From: CAVQCA01 sp963763115
Lineage (GTDB): Bacteria; Pseudomonadota; Gammaproteobacteria; UBA9214
Direction: 5' to 3'
Assembly: GCA_963763115.1 (NCBI GenBank)
Contig: CAVXNM010000021.1
Span: 5,860 to 69,859 of the forward strand
DNA length: 64,000 bases
Below, piece by piece: positions 27,136 to 36,911 of the stretch. The translations under genes and the position numbers were made by a program. The notes under the pieces are model-generated. The model searched no databases. It was given only the letters and a program-made list of their open reading frames with translations, and was not told the DNA's origin. Every line of letters starts with the position of its first letter. Within the stretch, counting starts at the first letter, position 1.

Positions 27136-27974
27136 TTGATATTAATTGACACCCATGTTCATATCTACAGCTGCTTCGATTTGAGAGTCTTTTTTGATGC
27201 AGCCGTAAGTAATTTCAAAAAAGCCGCATCGGTAATCGGCGATGGTCAGGAATTTTCATCTGTTCTGGTTCTCACCGACTGGGCGGGGAAAAGCTGGTTC
27301 AGGAAACTCGCAGTTGGTATGGATAGTGACAGGAGTGAGGGCGTAACAGTTGAAAACTGGGAATGCAGTCCTACCCGCGATAGTAGCGCGTTGTATTTTT
27401 CCAATAATAGTGGCGACGGGTTCTACATTATTGCGGGCAGGAAAATAATTACCGCCGAGAACCTTGAGGTGCTTGCGCTGGCAACTGATAGTCCTGATTT
27501 TCCGGATGGACTGGGCCTGATTGAGACAGTTAAATACATTCAATCGAATGATTCTATCGCCTGTGTACCATGGGCGGTTGGCAAGTGGCTGGGTGAAAGA
27601 GGTCAAATTCTCGATGAGTTGATCTCAACCCTGGACCCGCAAAGTTACTTCCTGTGTGATAACAGTAACAGACCTTTTTCTGGCCCAGGCCGGGCCAGTT
27701 CGGCGCGGTGGAGGCAAAGGGTGGCCGGATTCTCTCCGGCAGTGATCCCCTGCATTTTCCGTCCGAATCAAACAGAGCGGGCAGTTTCGGGTGCTGGATA
27801 GAGGGTAAAATTGATAGTGATCAGCCAGCGAAGCAGTTGAAAACGATACTTGGCGATCATTCGCTGGCTATACACCTATACGGACGACTTGAGACCCCAT
27901 TCCGGTTCTTTAAGAACCAGATTTCCATGCAACTCCTGAAAAGGAAATGGCAGCGGGAATTCTACAGTTCCTGA
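27136..27974 (+). pseudogene. HxH-motif protein of unknown function, frameshifted (module A)
   Basis: Starting at TTG 27136, the protein begins LILIDTHVHIYSCFD, an HVH motif like that of PHP or amidohydrolase-type metal enzymes. It then has PWAVGKWLGERGQILDEL and CDNSNRPF before the frame is lost. A second frame continues GRILSGSDPLHFPSE and LETPFRFFKNQISMQLLK to the stop at 27974. The break lies at a T5 run (27675-27679): one more T gives NRPFFWPRPGQF and restores about 279 residues. The same protein, with the same layout, occurs at 34821-35544. I do not recognise the family by name. It sits between a GT4 and a GlpD-like oxidoreductase in both places. Confidence 0.7.
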
Positions 27975-28035
27975 GTTGACACTGATCAGACCGTTTCAGG
28001 TCGGCCAATATCTCGAATTCTCAAGGAGAACCTAG

Positions 28036-29580
28036 TTGTTAACAGTGCCGGTTTCTAAACAACCCATGTCTTCACAACTGATACGAAACCCGCAGCTGGC
28101 GAGCAAGCGCGATTTTGACCTGATTGTGGTCGGTGGTGGAGTTCATGGTGCCATGCTTGCGCTGGAAGCTACGCGCATTGGATTGTCGCCACTACTGCTT
28201 GAAAAAGGGGATTTTGGCGGGGCCACGAGTTTTAACAGTCTCAGGCTGATTCACGGGGGATTCCGTTATCTCCAGAGTCTCGATTATGCACGATTGAAGC
28301 GTTCTGCAGCTGAGCGACGCTGGTTTCTGAAGAGCTTCCCGCATCTGGTAAAGCCTTTGCCCTGTATGGTACCAATTTACGGTAAAGGCCTGCGGCGTAA
28401 TTCAACCCTGAGCATTGCCCTGCGAATATATGACTACCTGACCCGGGATCGAAACCTTGGCTTGCAACCAGGCAATACAATTCCTTCAGGACGGATGGTG
28501 TCCACCGATGAAGCAGTACGAATATTTCCGATGGTCGATCGGCGCGGGCTGCAAGGTGGTGCAATCTGGTACGACGGTTACGTTGAGGATACACAGCGCC
28601 TGATTATAGAGGTGCTGCGAATGGCCTGTAGTAATGGTGCAACGGTTCTAAATTATACCGAGGCAAAACAGTTGGTTAGTGATGCTGGTAAGGTTGAGGG
28701 CGTGTGCGCCTATGATCACCTGGCTGATATGGTATACACCTTCAGGTCAGATGTCGTAATCAATGCAGCCGGGCCTTGGTCACGGGAACTGGCAAGACGC
28801 ATGGATCGGGATGAAACATCCCTGTTTCGCAGTATGCTTGCATGGAATATCCTGTTTGACCGTGAACCGGTTTCAGACCACGGGGTAGCAGTTATGTCCA
28901 GGCGGAGGGGCTCGCATACATTTTTTCTTGTTTCGTGGAAAAACAGGCTGCTCGCAGGTACCGGCCAGGTACCTTGGTCCGTAGAGTCCAGAAGAGCTGC
29001 CCCGACACAGGAACAAATCGTGGATTTTATTGAGGACCTGAATCAGGCAATTCCTGGATTGAATTTGAAACCATCTGATATCCTTTATGTTTTGTCTGGT
29101 TTGCAATCAGCAACAAAAGCAGGCGGGAAAGATTTCGCGACAAAAGACATCATTTTTGACCATTCCTCAAAAGGCGGCGCAAAAGGTTTTTTCAGTGTAT
29201 CCGGGGTAAAACTGACGACTTCAAGATATACAGCTGAAAAGACATTGAGAGGGATTTTTCCGCGTAACATCCCAACAAATAATAGTCAGGACGGGTTTTA
29301 CGCTGCGACCAGCAGCATATTGCCTGAAAGCTGGAATTACCCTTGTACATGGAAGCCTGATGATGACACATGGTTAGGCGGATTACGGGTATTAATCAAA
29401 GATGAGTCTGTTATCCACCTGGACGATTTGGTTTTCCGCCGAACCACGCTTTGGGAGAATCCCGTGCGAACAATTGAGCTAGCGCCAAAGATATGCAGGC
29501 TTTTTGACTGGGATAAAGACACGGCAAGGCATGAAGTGGAAAGAATCATGAGCTTGATGGATGAGAAACGTACGAACTGA
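28036..29580 (+). CDS. GlpD-like FAD-dependent oxidoreductase (module A)
   Basis: A 514-residue flavoprotein of the glycerol-3-phosphate dehydrogenase (DAO) family. Start is TTG 28036, supported by AAGGAG five bases upstream. The FAD-binding motif is DLIVVGGGVHGAMLALEA (about residues 28-45), followed by KGDFGGATSFNSLRLIHGGF and RYLQSLDYARL, the blocks seen in GlpD. It keeps the WYDGYVEDTQRL and NAAGPWSREL segments. Known relatives oxidise glycerol 3-phosphate at the membrane, passing electrons to quinone; here the glycan context suggests a different or specialised polyol-phosphate or glycan-linked substrate. Its paralogue is at 35541-36911. An SDR epimerase follows after 21 bases. Confidence 0.85.
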   Translation: MLTVPVSKQPMSSQLIRNPQLASKRDFDLIVVGGGVHGAMLALEATRIGLSPLLLEKGDFGGATSFNSLRLIHGGFRYLQSLDYARLKRSAAERRWFLKSFPHLVKPLPCMVPIYGKGLRRNSTLSIALRIYDYLTRDRNLGLQPGNTIPSGRMVSTDEAVRIFPMVDRRGLQGGAIWYDGYVEDTQRLIIEVLRMACSNGATVLNYTEAKQLVSDAGKVEGVCAYDHLADMVYTFRSDVVINAAGPWSRELARRMDRDETSLFRSMLAWNILFDREPVSDHGVAVMSRRRGSHTFFLVSWKNRLLAGTGQVPWSVESRRAAPTQEQIVDFIEDLNQAIPGLNLKPSDILYVLSGLQSATKAGGKDFATKDIIFDHSSKGGAKGFFSVSGVKLTTSRYTAEKTLRGIFPRNIPTNNSQDGFYAATSSILPESWNYPCTWKPDDDTWLGGLRVLIKDESVIHLDDLVFRRTTLWENPVRTIELAPKICRLFDWDKDTARHEVERIMSLMDEKRTN

Positions 29581-29601
29581 AAATTCTATTAGGACAGACC
29601 A

Positions 29602-30585
29602 ATGAAAATACTAGTTACTGGTGGGACCGGATTTACGGGCGCGATGCTTGTATTACGGCTGCTTGAAATTGGACATACGGTAAGGTCGCTTGATAATCAG
29701 CCCGGAATTTTCTATGACACGTTGAAAAAACAAGGAGCTGAACTTGTAACAGGCAGCATAACTGACAAAAAAACGGTTATGGATGCAATGACTGGAATGG
29801 AATTCGTTTTTCACCTTGCGGCTGCTTTCCGCAAATTAAATGTACCGGATAGTTATTATTACGATGTTAATGTCAACGGTACCCGCAATGTATTGGAAGC
29901 GGCAGAAGCATGCAATGTAAAAAGAGTGGTTTATTGCAGCACTCAAGGTGTGCATGGTCATGTCACACAACCTCCGGGAAACGAAAATTCACCGATTGCC
30001 CCAGCCGATTACTATCAGCAAACTAAATATGAAGGCGAAGAGGTCACCCAGGAATTCATCAAGAAAGGACTGAATTGCATAATACTCAGGCCGACAGCCA
30101 TATATGGTCCAGGTGATCCGGAACGGTTTTTTATGATCTTTAAACGGGTCAAGAAAGGCATGTTTCCGATGTTTGGTTCGGGAAAAACATTTTATCACCC
30201 TCTTTATATCGACAATCTGGTAGACGCATTTGTCTTGACGCTGGACTTGGATAAGGGAAAGGGCGGGGTTTACCTGATCGCGGATGAAGAATATGTACCG
30301 ATCAAAACGCTGGTTGAAAAGGTTGCAGCGGCCATGCAGGCTAAAGTCAAGATTCCCCACTTTCCCTTTACCCCTATGCTCATTATTGGCCATATAGTGG
30401 AAAAACTTTGCAAGCCGTTCGGAATCACACCACCAATTTTCCCCAGGCGTGTCGACTGGTTTCGTCAGGTACGTGCATTTGATATTACCAAGGCACGCAC
30501 AGATCTTGGCTATGTACCGAGGGTCGGGCTCGATGAAGGGTTGAGAAAAACCGCAGAGTGGTATAAGAGCGAAGGATATCTGTAA
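29602..30585 (+). CDS. NAD-dependent epimerase/dehydratase (extended SDR)
   Basis: A 327-residue protein of the extended short-chain dehydrogenase family. The NAD-binding motif GGTGFTGAMLVLRLL is at residues 7-21, and the catalytic Tyr-Lys pair sits in DYYQQTKYEGEEV. The C-terminal part has FGSGKTFYHPLYIDNLVDAF, as in sugar and steroid-type epimerases. Typical members change a nucleotide-activated sugar by epimerisation or reduction; the exact reaction cannot be read here. It lies between the GlpD-like gene and the asparagine synthase with short gaps on the same strand, so it belongs to the module A transcript. Module B has no counterpart of this gene in the window. Confidence 0.88.
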   Translation: MKILVTGGTGFTGAMLVLRLLEIGHTVRSLDNQPGIFYDTLKKQGAELVTGSITDKKTVMDAMTGMEFVFHLAAAFRKLNVPDSYYYDVNVNGTRNVLEAAEACNVKRVVYCSTQGVHGHVTQPPGNENSPIAPADYYQQTKYEGEEVTQEFIKKGLNCIILRPTAIYGPGDPERFFMIFKRVKKGMFPMFGSGKTFYHPLYIDNLVDAFVLTLDLDKGKGGVYLIADEEYVPIKTLVEKVAAAMQAKVKIPHFPFTPMLIIGHIVEKLCKPFGITPPIFPRRVDWFRQVRAFDITKARTDLGYVPRVGLDEGLRKTAEWYKSEGYL

Positions 30586-30682
30586 GGTATTACACGATTT
30601 ATGTCGGGATCCAAGGATGCTGACCTGTTTCGTTAGAACAGCTTGGAATTTTTAACTAGGCAGTTCACTAAAGGACCCCAGA

Positions 30683-32602
30683 ATGTGCGGTATAGCGGGA
30701 ATCATTGCAGCTAGTCACCGGGATGTGATTCGTCCAATGACCCGGGCAATGGGGCACCGTGGTCCGGATGGTGAGGGCTATTACGAAGATGATGCTATAG
30801 CCCTGGGCCATCGCCGGCTTAGCATTATCGATCTGAAGGGTGGTAAACAGCCTATTCCCAATGAGGAAGGCAACCTGCAGCTCGTCTGCAATGGTGAGAT
30901 CTACAATAGTCCGGAGTTACGCGAGTCACTAACGACCAAGGGTCACAGGTTCAGGACTCATTCCGACGTCGAAGTCATACTTCATTTATACGAGGAACAT
31001 GGCATTGACTGTGTACGTTACCTGCGTGGTATGTTTGCATTTACCATCTGGGATTCCGGCAAAAAGGAACTGTTTCTCGCACGCGATCACATTGGCCAAA
31101 AACCCCTGTTTTACTACCAGGACAGGGGTGTGTTCTTGTTCGCTTCAGAAGTCAAGGCAATACTTAAATCCGGGCGGGTGAGGCCAGAGGTGGAACTGAA
31201 TGCACTCTGGCACTATGTCTCGTTACGCTTTATCCCTGATCAGTATTCGCTCTTTAAAGGTATCAGGAAACTGCCTGCGGCGACTTCACTTATCTATAAA
31301 GACGGGGATGTTCGCATATCTCAGTACTGGAGCCCCGATTTCTATGAAAAGTTGAGTTGCAGCGAGAGCGAAATTGAAGACAGTCTTGATGCCCTGATCA
31401 GCGATACCGTAAAGATGCATACACTCAGTGATGTTCGTGTTGGCGCATTTCTGAGTGGCGGGATCGATTCAAGTACTGTGGCAGCGATAATGGCAGGACA
31501 GTCGGACGAACCGATACCCAGTTTCTCAATTGGTGTCAAGGAGCAAGGATTCAATGAACTGCCCTATGCAAAGATGGTTGTGGAGAAATATGCAATGGAA
31601 TGGCATGAGCGGGTCGTTCAGGCGGATCTAATTCATCTGATACCGTCGATGATCTACCATATGGATGAGCCATCAGACCCATTTGGAGTTGGAGTATATC
31701 TGGTTTCCCAATTGGCCAGTGAATACGTCAAGGTCGCATTGGGTGGTGATGGTGGCGACGAAAACTTTGCTGGCTATGACCGCTACGCAGGGCAACGAAT
31801 AGTAGACTACTATTGTCTGCTTCCCCAATGGTTCAGAAAATCGGTTATGACAAGGGTAATCAACAGGATGCCCGAATCATTTGGATATAAAAGTATCACC
31901 CAGAAGGCATCATGGGTAAACCATATGTCATTCTTCACCAGCGGTGAACGGTATGCGCAAAGCATGAGCTTTCTGCGATTTACACAGGAAGCCAAGCGGC
32001 AGTTATTTACCGATGACGCCAGAGCACAGGTTGATGATTACGATTCTTCTGACAAGATCCTGAAATATTTTAACGCAGAAAATGTTGACGACGTAGTTGA
32101 CAGGATGCTTTATACGGACCTGATGACGCGTATGCCTGATCACCTGCTTGCCGTAGTAGATCGCATGTCAATGGCGCATTCGATAGAAAGTAGGCCGCCT
32201 TTGATGGATTACAAGCTGGTTGAGTACGCTGCATCAATACCAGCGCACCTGAAACTGAAAGGCCACACACTGAAATATATACTCAAAAAGGTCGCTGGCA
32301 GGTATATACCGGAGGAATTGATTAACAGGGAGAAACAGGGATTCTCATTTCCGATTGCAATCTGGATGAGAACAGACCTGAAGAAGTTCCTTAAGGTACT
32401 GTTTTCGCAGTCCCGGTTTGTACAGGCGGGTATTTTTAACGAAGACTACATATTCCGTATTCTGGATGAGCACATATCAGGCAAGTACGATCATAACTAC
32501 AGACTCTGGATTCTGTTAAATCTTGAATTCTGGTACAGGTTATATTTTGATCAGGAATCACTTGAATCGCTGACGGAGTTTACTGACAGGCTCATGGCCT
32601 GA
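30683..32602 (+). CDS. asnB: Asparagine synthase (glutamine-hydrolysing)-like amidotransferase
   Basis: A 639-residue protein with both AsnB domains. The glutaminase domain starts MCGIAGIIAASHRDVIRPMT, with Cys2 as nucleophile, so this ATG is required; AAGGA lies upstream. It also has HRGPDG and NGEIYN. The synthetase domain has the PPi loop LSGGIDSSTVAAIM (about residues 257-270) and VALGGDGGDENFAGYDRY. Homologues in polysaccharide clusters, including those near exosortase genes, are thought to amidate a sugar acid or peptide on the glycan rather than make free asparagine. Here the surrounding glycosyltransferase, epimerase and acyltransferase genes favour that role. The gene symbol is by family only. 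Confidence 0.88.
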   Translation: MCGIAGIIAASHRDVIRPMTRAMGHRGPDGEGYYEDDAIALGHRRLSIIDLKGGKQPIPNEEGNLQLVCNGEIYNSPELRESLTTKGHRFRTHSDVEVILHLYEEHGIDCVRYLRGMFAFTIWDSGKKELFLARDHIGQKPLFYYQDRGVFLFASEVKAILKSGRVRPEVELNALWHYVSLRFIPDQYSLFKGIRKLPAATSLIYKDGDVRISQYWSPDFYEKLSCSESEIEDSLDALISDTVKMHTLSDVRVGAFLSGGIDSSTVAAIMAGQSDEPIPSFSIGVKEQGFNELPYAKMVVEKYAMEWHERVVQADLIHLIPSMIYHMDEPSDPFGVGVYLVSQLASEYVKVALGGDGGDENFAGYDRYAGQRIVDYYCLLPQWFRKSVMTRVINRMPESFGYKSITQKASWVNHMSFFTSGERYAQSMSFLRFTQEAKRQLFTDDARAQVDDYDSSDKILKYFNAENVDDVVDRMLYTDLMTRMPDHLLAVVDRMSMAHSIESRPPLMDYKLVEYAASIPAHLKLKGHTLKYILKKVAGRYIPEELINREKQGFSFPIAIWMRTDLKKFLKVLFSQSRFVQAGIFNEDYIFRILDEHISGKYDHNYRLWILLNLEFWYRLYFDQESLESLTEFTDRLMA

Positions 32603-32636
32603 CCTTACTGGAAGCTGCATTTCAGGGATCAGAATC

Positions 32637-33380
32637 GTGGCAGGGTACAAAAAAAGCCATGCGGCAGTCACAGGAGGCGGATCCCCGCTTCAAAAATATC
32701 AGGACGTTATTGTTGGGCACCGGTCCATCCCTGGCATGCTCTATTTTGAGTGGTGCATGTTTCTGGGCGCCTTTCCCGGCGCCCTCGGGCTCATTCTTAG
32801 GAAATTGTTCTGGCCACGCATGTTCGGATCATGTGGCAAAGGTGTTCAGTTTGGACAGAATATTGTTGTCCGGCATCCGAAGCGCATCCATCTTGGTAAC
32901 AATGTCGTTATCAGCGAGACCTGTATACTGGATGCAAGAACGGAAAACTGTGATCGGGCCCTGACCCTGGGAGATGATGTGATTATGTCGAACAATGTCA
33001 TGATTTCCTGCAAGGATGGTAGCGTGACAATTGGCGCAAGGACGGGTATCGGGGCCCAGACAATTATTCAGTCAACCAACCAGTGCCCTGTTACGATAGG
33101 TGATGACGTCATGATTGGACCTCGATGTTATCTCGTTGGCGGTGGCAACTACAATACAGACCGGCTGGACATACCGATGCGTGAGCAGGGCATAAAGCCT
33201 GATACCGGTGTTCGCATAGCATCCGATGTCTGGCTGGGCGCTAATGTATCCGTGATTGGCGGTGTTGAGATGGGCGCAGGAAGTATCTCGGGTACCGGCG
33301 CGGTGGTAAACAGGACGGTACCCGAAAGAGCAATATGTGTGGGTGTGCCTGCCAGGGTCGTCAGAACACGAGGGGATTAA
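32637..33380 (+). CDS. Hexapeptide-repeat acyltransferase
   Basis: A 247-residue protein starting with GTG. After a hydrophobic N-terminal segment (FLGAFPGALGLIL, about residues 40-55) it has a left-handed beta-helix made of hexapeptide repeats. Examples are IHLGNNVVISETCIL, VTIGARTGIGAQTII and VTIGDDVMIGPRCYL, with the end part WLGANVSVIGGVEMGAGS. The C-terminus VPARVVRTRG is typical of acetyltransferases such as WbbJ and MaeA-type enzymes. It probably O-acetylates a sugar of the glycan from acetyl-CoA. It is the last gene of module A; the sequence after its stop is IS debris. The catalytic His, usually in the repeat region, is not obvious to me, so the acyl-transfer role is inferred from fold and context. 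Confidence 0.85.
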   Translation: MAGYKKSHAAVTGGGSPLQKYQDVIVGHRSIPGMLYFEWCMFLGAFPGALGLILRKLFWPRMFGSCGKGVQFGQNIVVRHPKRIHLGNNVVISETCILDARTENCDRALTLGDDVIMSNNVMISCKDGSVTIGARTGIGAQTIIQSTNQCPVTIGDDVMIGPRCYLVGGGNYNTDRLDIPMREQGIKPDTGVRIASDVWLGANVSVIGGVEMGAGSISGTGAVVNRTVPERAICVGVPARVVRTRGD

Positions 33381-33589
33381 AAACAGTCAAAATCCGTAAC
33401 CCGCAGGATTTATGCCTGCTCCAACCCTGGCTTTAAAAGCCTGAAATGCCCGAGAGCAGCTCCTGAGACAAGGGCCGAGTGAACTCGAGAAGGGGATCAA
33501 AACTGATCTCTCACTAGCCAGCCGGTTCGAGCTGCAACTGTGATCGCTCACGCTATACAGTTTACCGCCCGCACTCCAGAAGTTATCTT

Positions 33590-33800
33590 CTCGAGGAGAG
33601 GTTTCAGTTTCTCTGGTCGTACACCGCGACCTACTGGGCGGAGCGGTTTCTGGACACACAATGCACCAAGACAATGCACTCGAAGAACGAACCGATGAAG
33701 AAGGCGGCCAAGATGCTCAAATGTAACCGGTCACTGTTGTTGAACTGGTTCCGCGCCAAAGGACAGCTGTTCAGCGCTGTGGTAGAGGGGCTTGCATTTC
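33590..33800 (+). pseudogene. ISL3-family transposase C-terminal fragment
   Basis: One frame reads FQFLWSYTATYWAERFLDTQ, then PMKKAAKMLKCNRSLLLNWF and RAKGQLFSAVVEGL. This is the C-terminal end of a different ISL3 transposase type (RxEPMKKxAxMLRxHxxLLLNWFRAKGxxSxxxVEGLNNK). It stops at VVEGL, exactly before the NNK part that carries on after the catalytic Glu, so the element was cut there. It is not a piece of the copy at 4326-5710, whose C-terminus differs. It marks the junction between modules A and B. Confidence 0.65.
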
Positions 33801-34820
33801 CTTCGGTTTGCCGTTCACCCCTTCTCTTCCTTTCAGGGCGAAAAGACCGAGCTGGTTGTTCGTATTCAAGGTAACTACCGGGCGTTTTATTGGCTGCTTT
33901 GGTTTCGCTTCATCGCTTTGATATAAAAGCCACCATACTTATACCATATTCCCCATTCAGGGAAAGATCTTTTGCGGCATCCAACTAAGGAAGAAGAAGA
34001 GAATGATTCGGCCGAATGGCCGATCAATCCGGCTTTTGGTGCAGAAATGATCGGTCAGCCTCGCTCAGGGCGTCCCATCGACAGTATCATTACCTCCCTG
34101 CCGTACAAATACAATTTTCCTTACGGAAGAATAGTGGAGGATAGAAAGAGCCGTAAAACTCAGGATCGAGGTAACAGCTGCCGCCATAACGCCGAAACGA
34201 GGGATGAAAAAATAATGACCAGCTTATCCGTGGAAAACCCTTTGGCCAGAAAGAACGCCGCTGCTATCACCAAGACAAAGATCAGGCAATTCAGCAGCTC
34301 ATAAAAGAAAAGCGACCGCATCTTTATCTGGGAGATAAGAATCTGCACCCAACGACGCCCCCCTTTGGCTGTGACGTCCGCGGCGTGGCCATGGTGGCGG
34401 TTGGCCAGAGGGTAGGTGTTATGGGGAAAAGCGCGTCGGCGAACCCCTCGCCGGGGTGGATTCGGGTGCCGTGACGCCACTCAGAGGCGATCGGCGATTC
34501 GGAGTCGCCGCCGCCCGGGGGTGCCGACACAGATGAGGAGGGACTGACGGCCGCCAAAAAAGCGGCGTATACTGACTAAATACGCTCCTCTTTTCTGCCA
34601 CAGTGCAGTGCCATACGGCCGGGAGTGGCTGGTTATGCGGAATGTTCTGCCTGTTCCCTTCATCGTGCAAGGTTCGGCCCGGTTGTTGACCCTTGCTGCT
34701 CCGATGTCCCCTCTGCGACGACAGGGCCGCTGTACTGCCGGTCTTCCGCTGTTCTCCCCCTGTTCATACGACCAATTCGCTGCCTGCTTCCCCGTCCCTG
34801 CGCAGCAGAGGGAGGCTGTA
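33801..34820 (+). other. Gene-poor junction between modules A and B
   Basis: About 1 kb with no convincing gene. A minus-strand frame (34160-34319) reads MRSLFFYELLNCLIFVLVIA and continues hydrophobic to LVSALWRQLLPRS, possibly a small membrane peptide or a fragment. I see no ribosome site for it. Base composition rises sharply in GC from about 34.35 kb onward, so the border between two DNA sources probably lies near 34.3-34.4 kb. AGGGAGG precedes the module B start at 34821. Confidence 0.35.
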
Positions 34821-35544
34821 ATGCGCTCCCTCCTTGTTGACGGCCACGTTCATGTCCATGCCTGCTTTTGACGAGGCAGTCTTTCTGCATGCGGCAGAAC
34901 AGAATCTGCGCACTGCCGGTGAGGGATTCCTCGTACTTTTGCTGGCCGAGATCACAGGCCACGACGTCTTTGCCCGCTGGCGCGCCGGGCAGTGTGCCTG
35001 GCCGGTACAGGCTACAGCTGAAGACTGCTCCCTGCGCCTTGCCGATCGCCTGCTGGTCATCGCCGGTCGGCAGGTCGTGTCGGCCGAGGGAGTAGAGGTG
35101 CTGGCCCAGTGCACTGCGGCGCACTTCGCCGATGGCCAGCCCCTGGATGAGACCACCAGGGAGATACTGGCAGCCGGTGCCTTGGCGGTTCTGCCCTGGG
35201 GCGTGGGTAAGTGGCTGGGCCGGAGGGGGGAGCTGGTCGCCGGGGCAGCGGCCCGCTATCCGGTCCTGCTCGGTGACAATGCCGGTCGCCCTGCTCTGTG
35301 GCCGTTTCCGGCCCGGTTGAGGGGGCTGCCAGACCTGCCGGGCACCGATCCCCTGGCCCTGCCTTCCCAACAGGCCGTGGTCGGGTCCTATGGCTTTGCC
35401 CTGACCGCCCCGATTGACCCGGATTATCCGGCCCGTTCCATTTGCCAGGCCCTGACAGACAGGACCCCAGTGACGCCCCTGGGCAGACGGGTCTCCCTGT
35501 TTACCTTTCTCCGCCAGCAGATCGGCCTGAGGATTGGACTATGA
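34821..35544 (+). pseudogene. HxH-motif protein of unknown function, frameshifted (module B)
   Basis: ATG 34821 has a strong AGGGAGG ribosome site. The start reads MRSLLVDGHVHVHACF and then a stop; dropping one T from the T4 run at 34866-34869 continues FDEAVFLHAAEQN and the rest to 35544, about 240 residues in all. It shares with the module A copy the HVH motif, WGVGKWLGRRGEL (A: WAVGKWLGERGQI), GDNAGRP (A: CDNSNRP), GTDPLALPS (A: GSDPLHFPS) and a basic C-terminal FTFLRQQI. That places it in the same unnamed family. Its stop overlaps the next start by four bases. Metal-dependent hydrolysis is plausible from HxH but not shown. Confidence 0.72.
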
Positions 35545-36911
35545 GCGGTTTTCCCCGTGACCTCCCTGCTGCCCTGGCCCGTGACTACGACCTGATCGTG
35601 GTCGGCGGCGGCATTTATGGCATGACCCTGACCCTGGAGGCGGCCCGACGCGGCCTCCGGACCCTGCTCATCGCACGGGATGACTTTGGCGGCGCGGCCA
35701 GCCTGTCCAGCCTGCGCATCCTGCACGGCGGCCTCCGCTACCTGCAGAGTATGGATCTGCCCCGCTTCTTTGAATCCGTGGGCCAGCGCAGCTGGTTCTT
35801 TGAAACCTTTGCACCCCTCTGCCGGGTGCTGCCCTGCCTGATGCCGCTGTACGGTCAGGGGCTCAAACGACCGCCCATATTGCGTGTCGCTCTGGCCCTT
35901 AACGACCTATTGTCCCGCCGCGCCCTGGGCAGCAGCCGGGTGCTGGGCATCGAGGAGACCGTTGCGCGTTTTCCCCAGGTCCCCCGCAGCGGTCTTCAGG
36001 GGAGTGCCCTCTGGTACGACGGGCAGCTCCTCTGCCCACAGCGGCTGCACATGGAACTCCTGCGCTGGGCCGCTGCCTGCGGGGCTACCCTGCTGAACCA
36101 TACCGAGGCCCTGGCCCTGGAGCAGGAGGGCGGCCACGTCACCGGGTTGGTCACCAGTGCCGGTACCTTTCAGACAAAGGTCGTGGTCAACGCCTCCGGG
36201 GCGTGGTCGCGGGAAGTGGCGGCACGGCTGGATCAGGACTATCCGGAGCTGATGGAGCCGTCCCTGACCTTCAACCTGCTCCTTGATGTCCCGCCGCCCA
36301 GCGAGGCTGCCGTGGCCGTGGAGGGGGAGCGGATGTACTTCATCACCCCGTTCCGGAACGAGTGTACCTTTGTCGGCACTGTTCACCGTGTCTGGGAGGG
36401 AAAGCGGCAGCCTGACGAGGAACTGGTACAGGCTTTCATCGACGATCTCGCTCGGGTGGTGCCGGGTTGGCCGGTCAGCCGCGACCGGGTGGTGCGGGTC
36501 ACGGCCGGGGTCTTGCCCTGCCAAGGGCCGGGCCAGGCCGACATGGCGCACCGCTCCACCTTTGTCCGCCACCGGATCGAGGGGTTGTACAGCATCTGTG
36601 GTATCAAGTACACGACAGCCCAGGGCTTTGCAGCCAAGACCGTGGAGCGCATCTTCGGGCGCAGACCGGTCAGCCCGTTGGGGCCGGACTTCAGCGACCG
36701 TATGGCCTTGGCCGACCCGGCAGTGGTTATGGCCCTGGATGACCGGGCCTTGGTCCGTCTGGTCGAGGAGGAGGCTGCGGCCGGGGTGGAGGACTTCATG
36801 GAGCGGCGCATGGACTGGATTGTTGATCCCGGAGAGCGCGAGGCCTTTGCGGCCCGGCTGTGCAGCCTGCCCGACTTTCCGGGTACACAAGGAGGTGGGT
36901 ATGGGGCCTGA
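35541..36911 (+). CDS. GlpD-like FAD-dependent oxidoreductase (module B)
   Basis: From ATG 35541 (ATGA overlap with the preceding stop) the protein has 456 residues. The FAD motif is DLIVVGGGIYGMTLTLEA, followed by DDFGGAASLSSLRILHGGLR, closely matching the module A protein. WYDGQLLCPQRLHMELLRWA and VVNASGAWSREVAARL are also shared. It is about 58 residues shorter than the A copy, mostly in the C-terminus. The close match, in DNA of clearly different GC content, means the pair of genes moved together between distant genomes. The reaction is unknown; oxidation of a glycerol-phosphate-like group is the family's usual chemistry. Confidence 0.85.
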   Translation: MSGFPRDLPAALARDYDLIVVGGGIYGMTLTLEAARRGLRTLLIARDDFGGAASLSSLRILHGGLRYLQSMDLPRFFESVGQRSWFFETFAPLCRVLPCLMPLYGQGLKRPPILRVALALNDLLSRRALGSSRVLGIEETVARFPQVPRSGLQGSALWYDGQLLCPQRLHMELLRWAAACGATLLNHTEALALEQEGGHVTGLVTSAGTFQTKVVVNASGAWSREVAARLDQDYPELMEPSLTFNLLLDVPPPSEAAVAVEGERMYFITPFRNECTFVGTVHRVWEGKRQPDEELVQAFIDDLARVVPGWPVSRDRVVRVTAGVLPCQGPGQADMAHRSTFVRHRIEGLYSICGIKYTTAQGFAAKTVERIFGRRPVSPLGPDFSDRMALADPAVVMALDDRALVRLVEEEAAAGVEDFMERRMDWIVDPGEREAFAARLCSLPDFPGTQGGGYGA

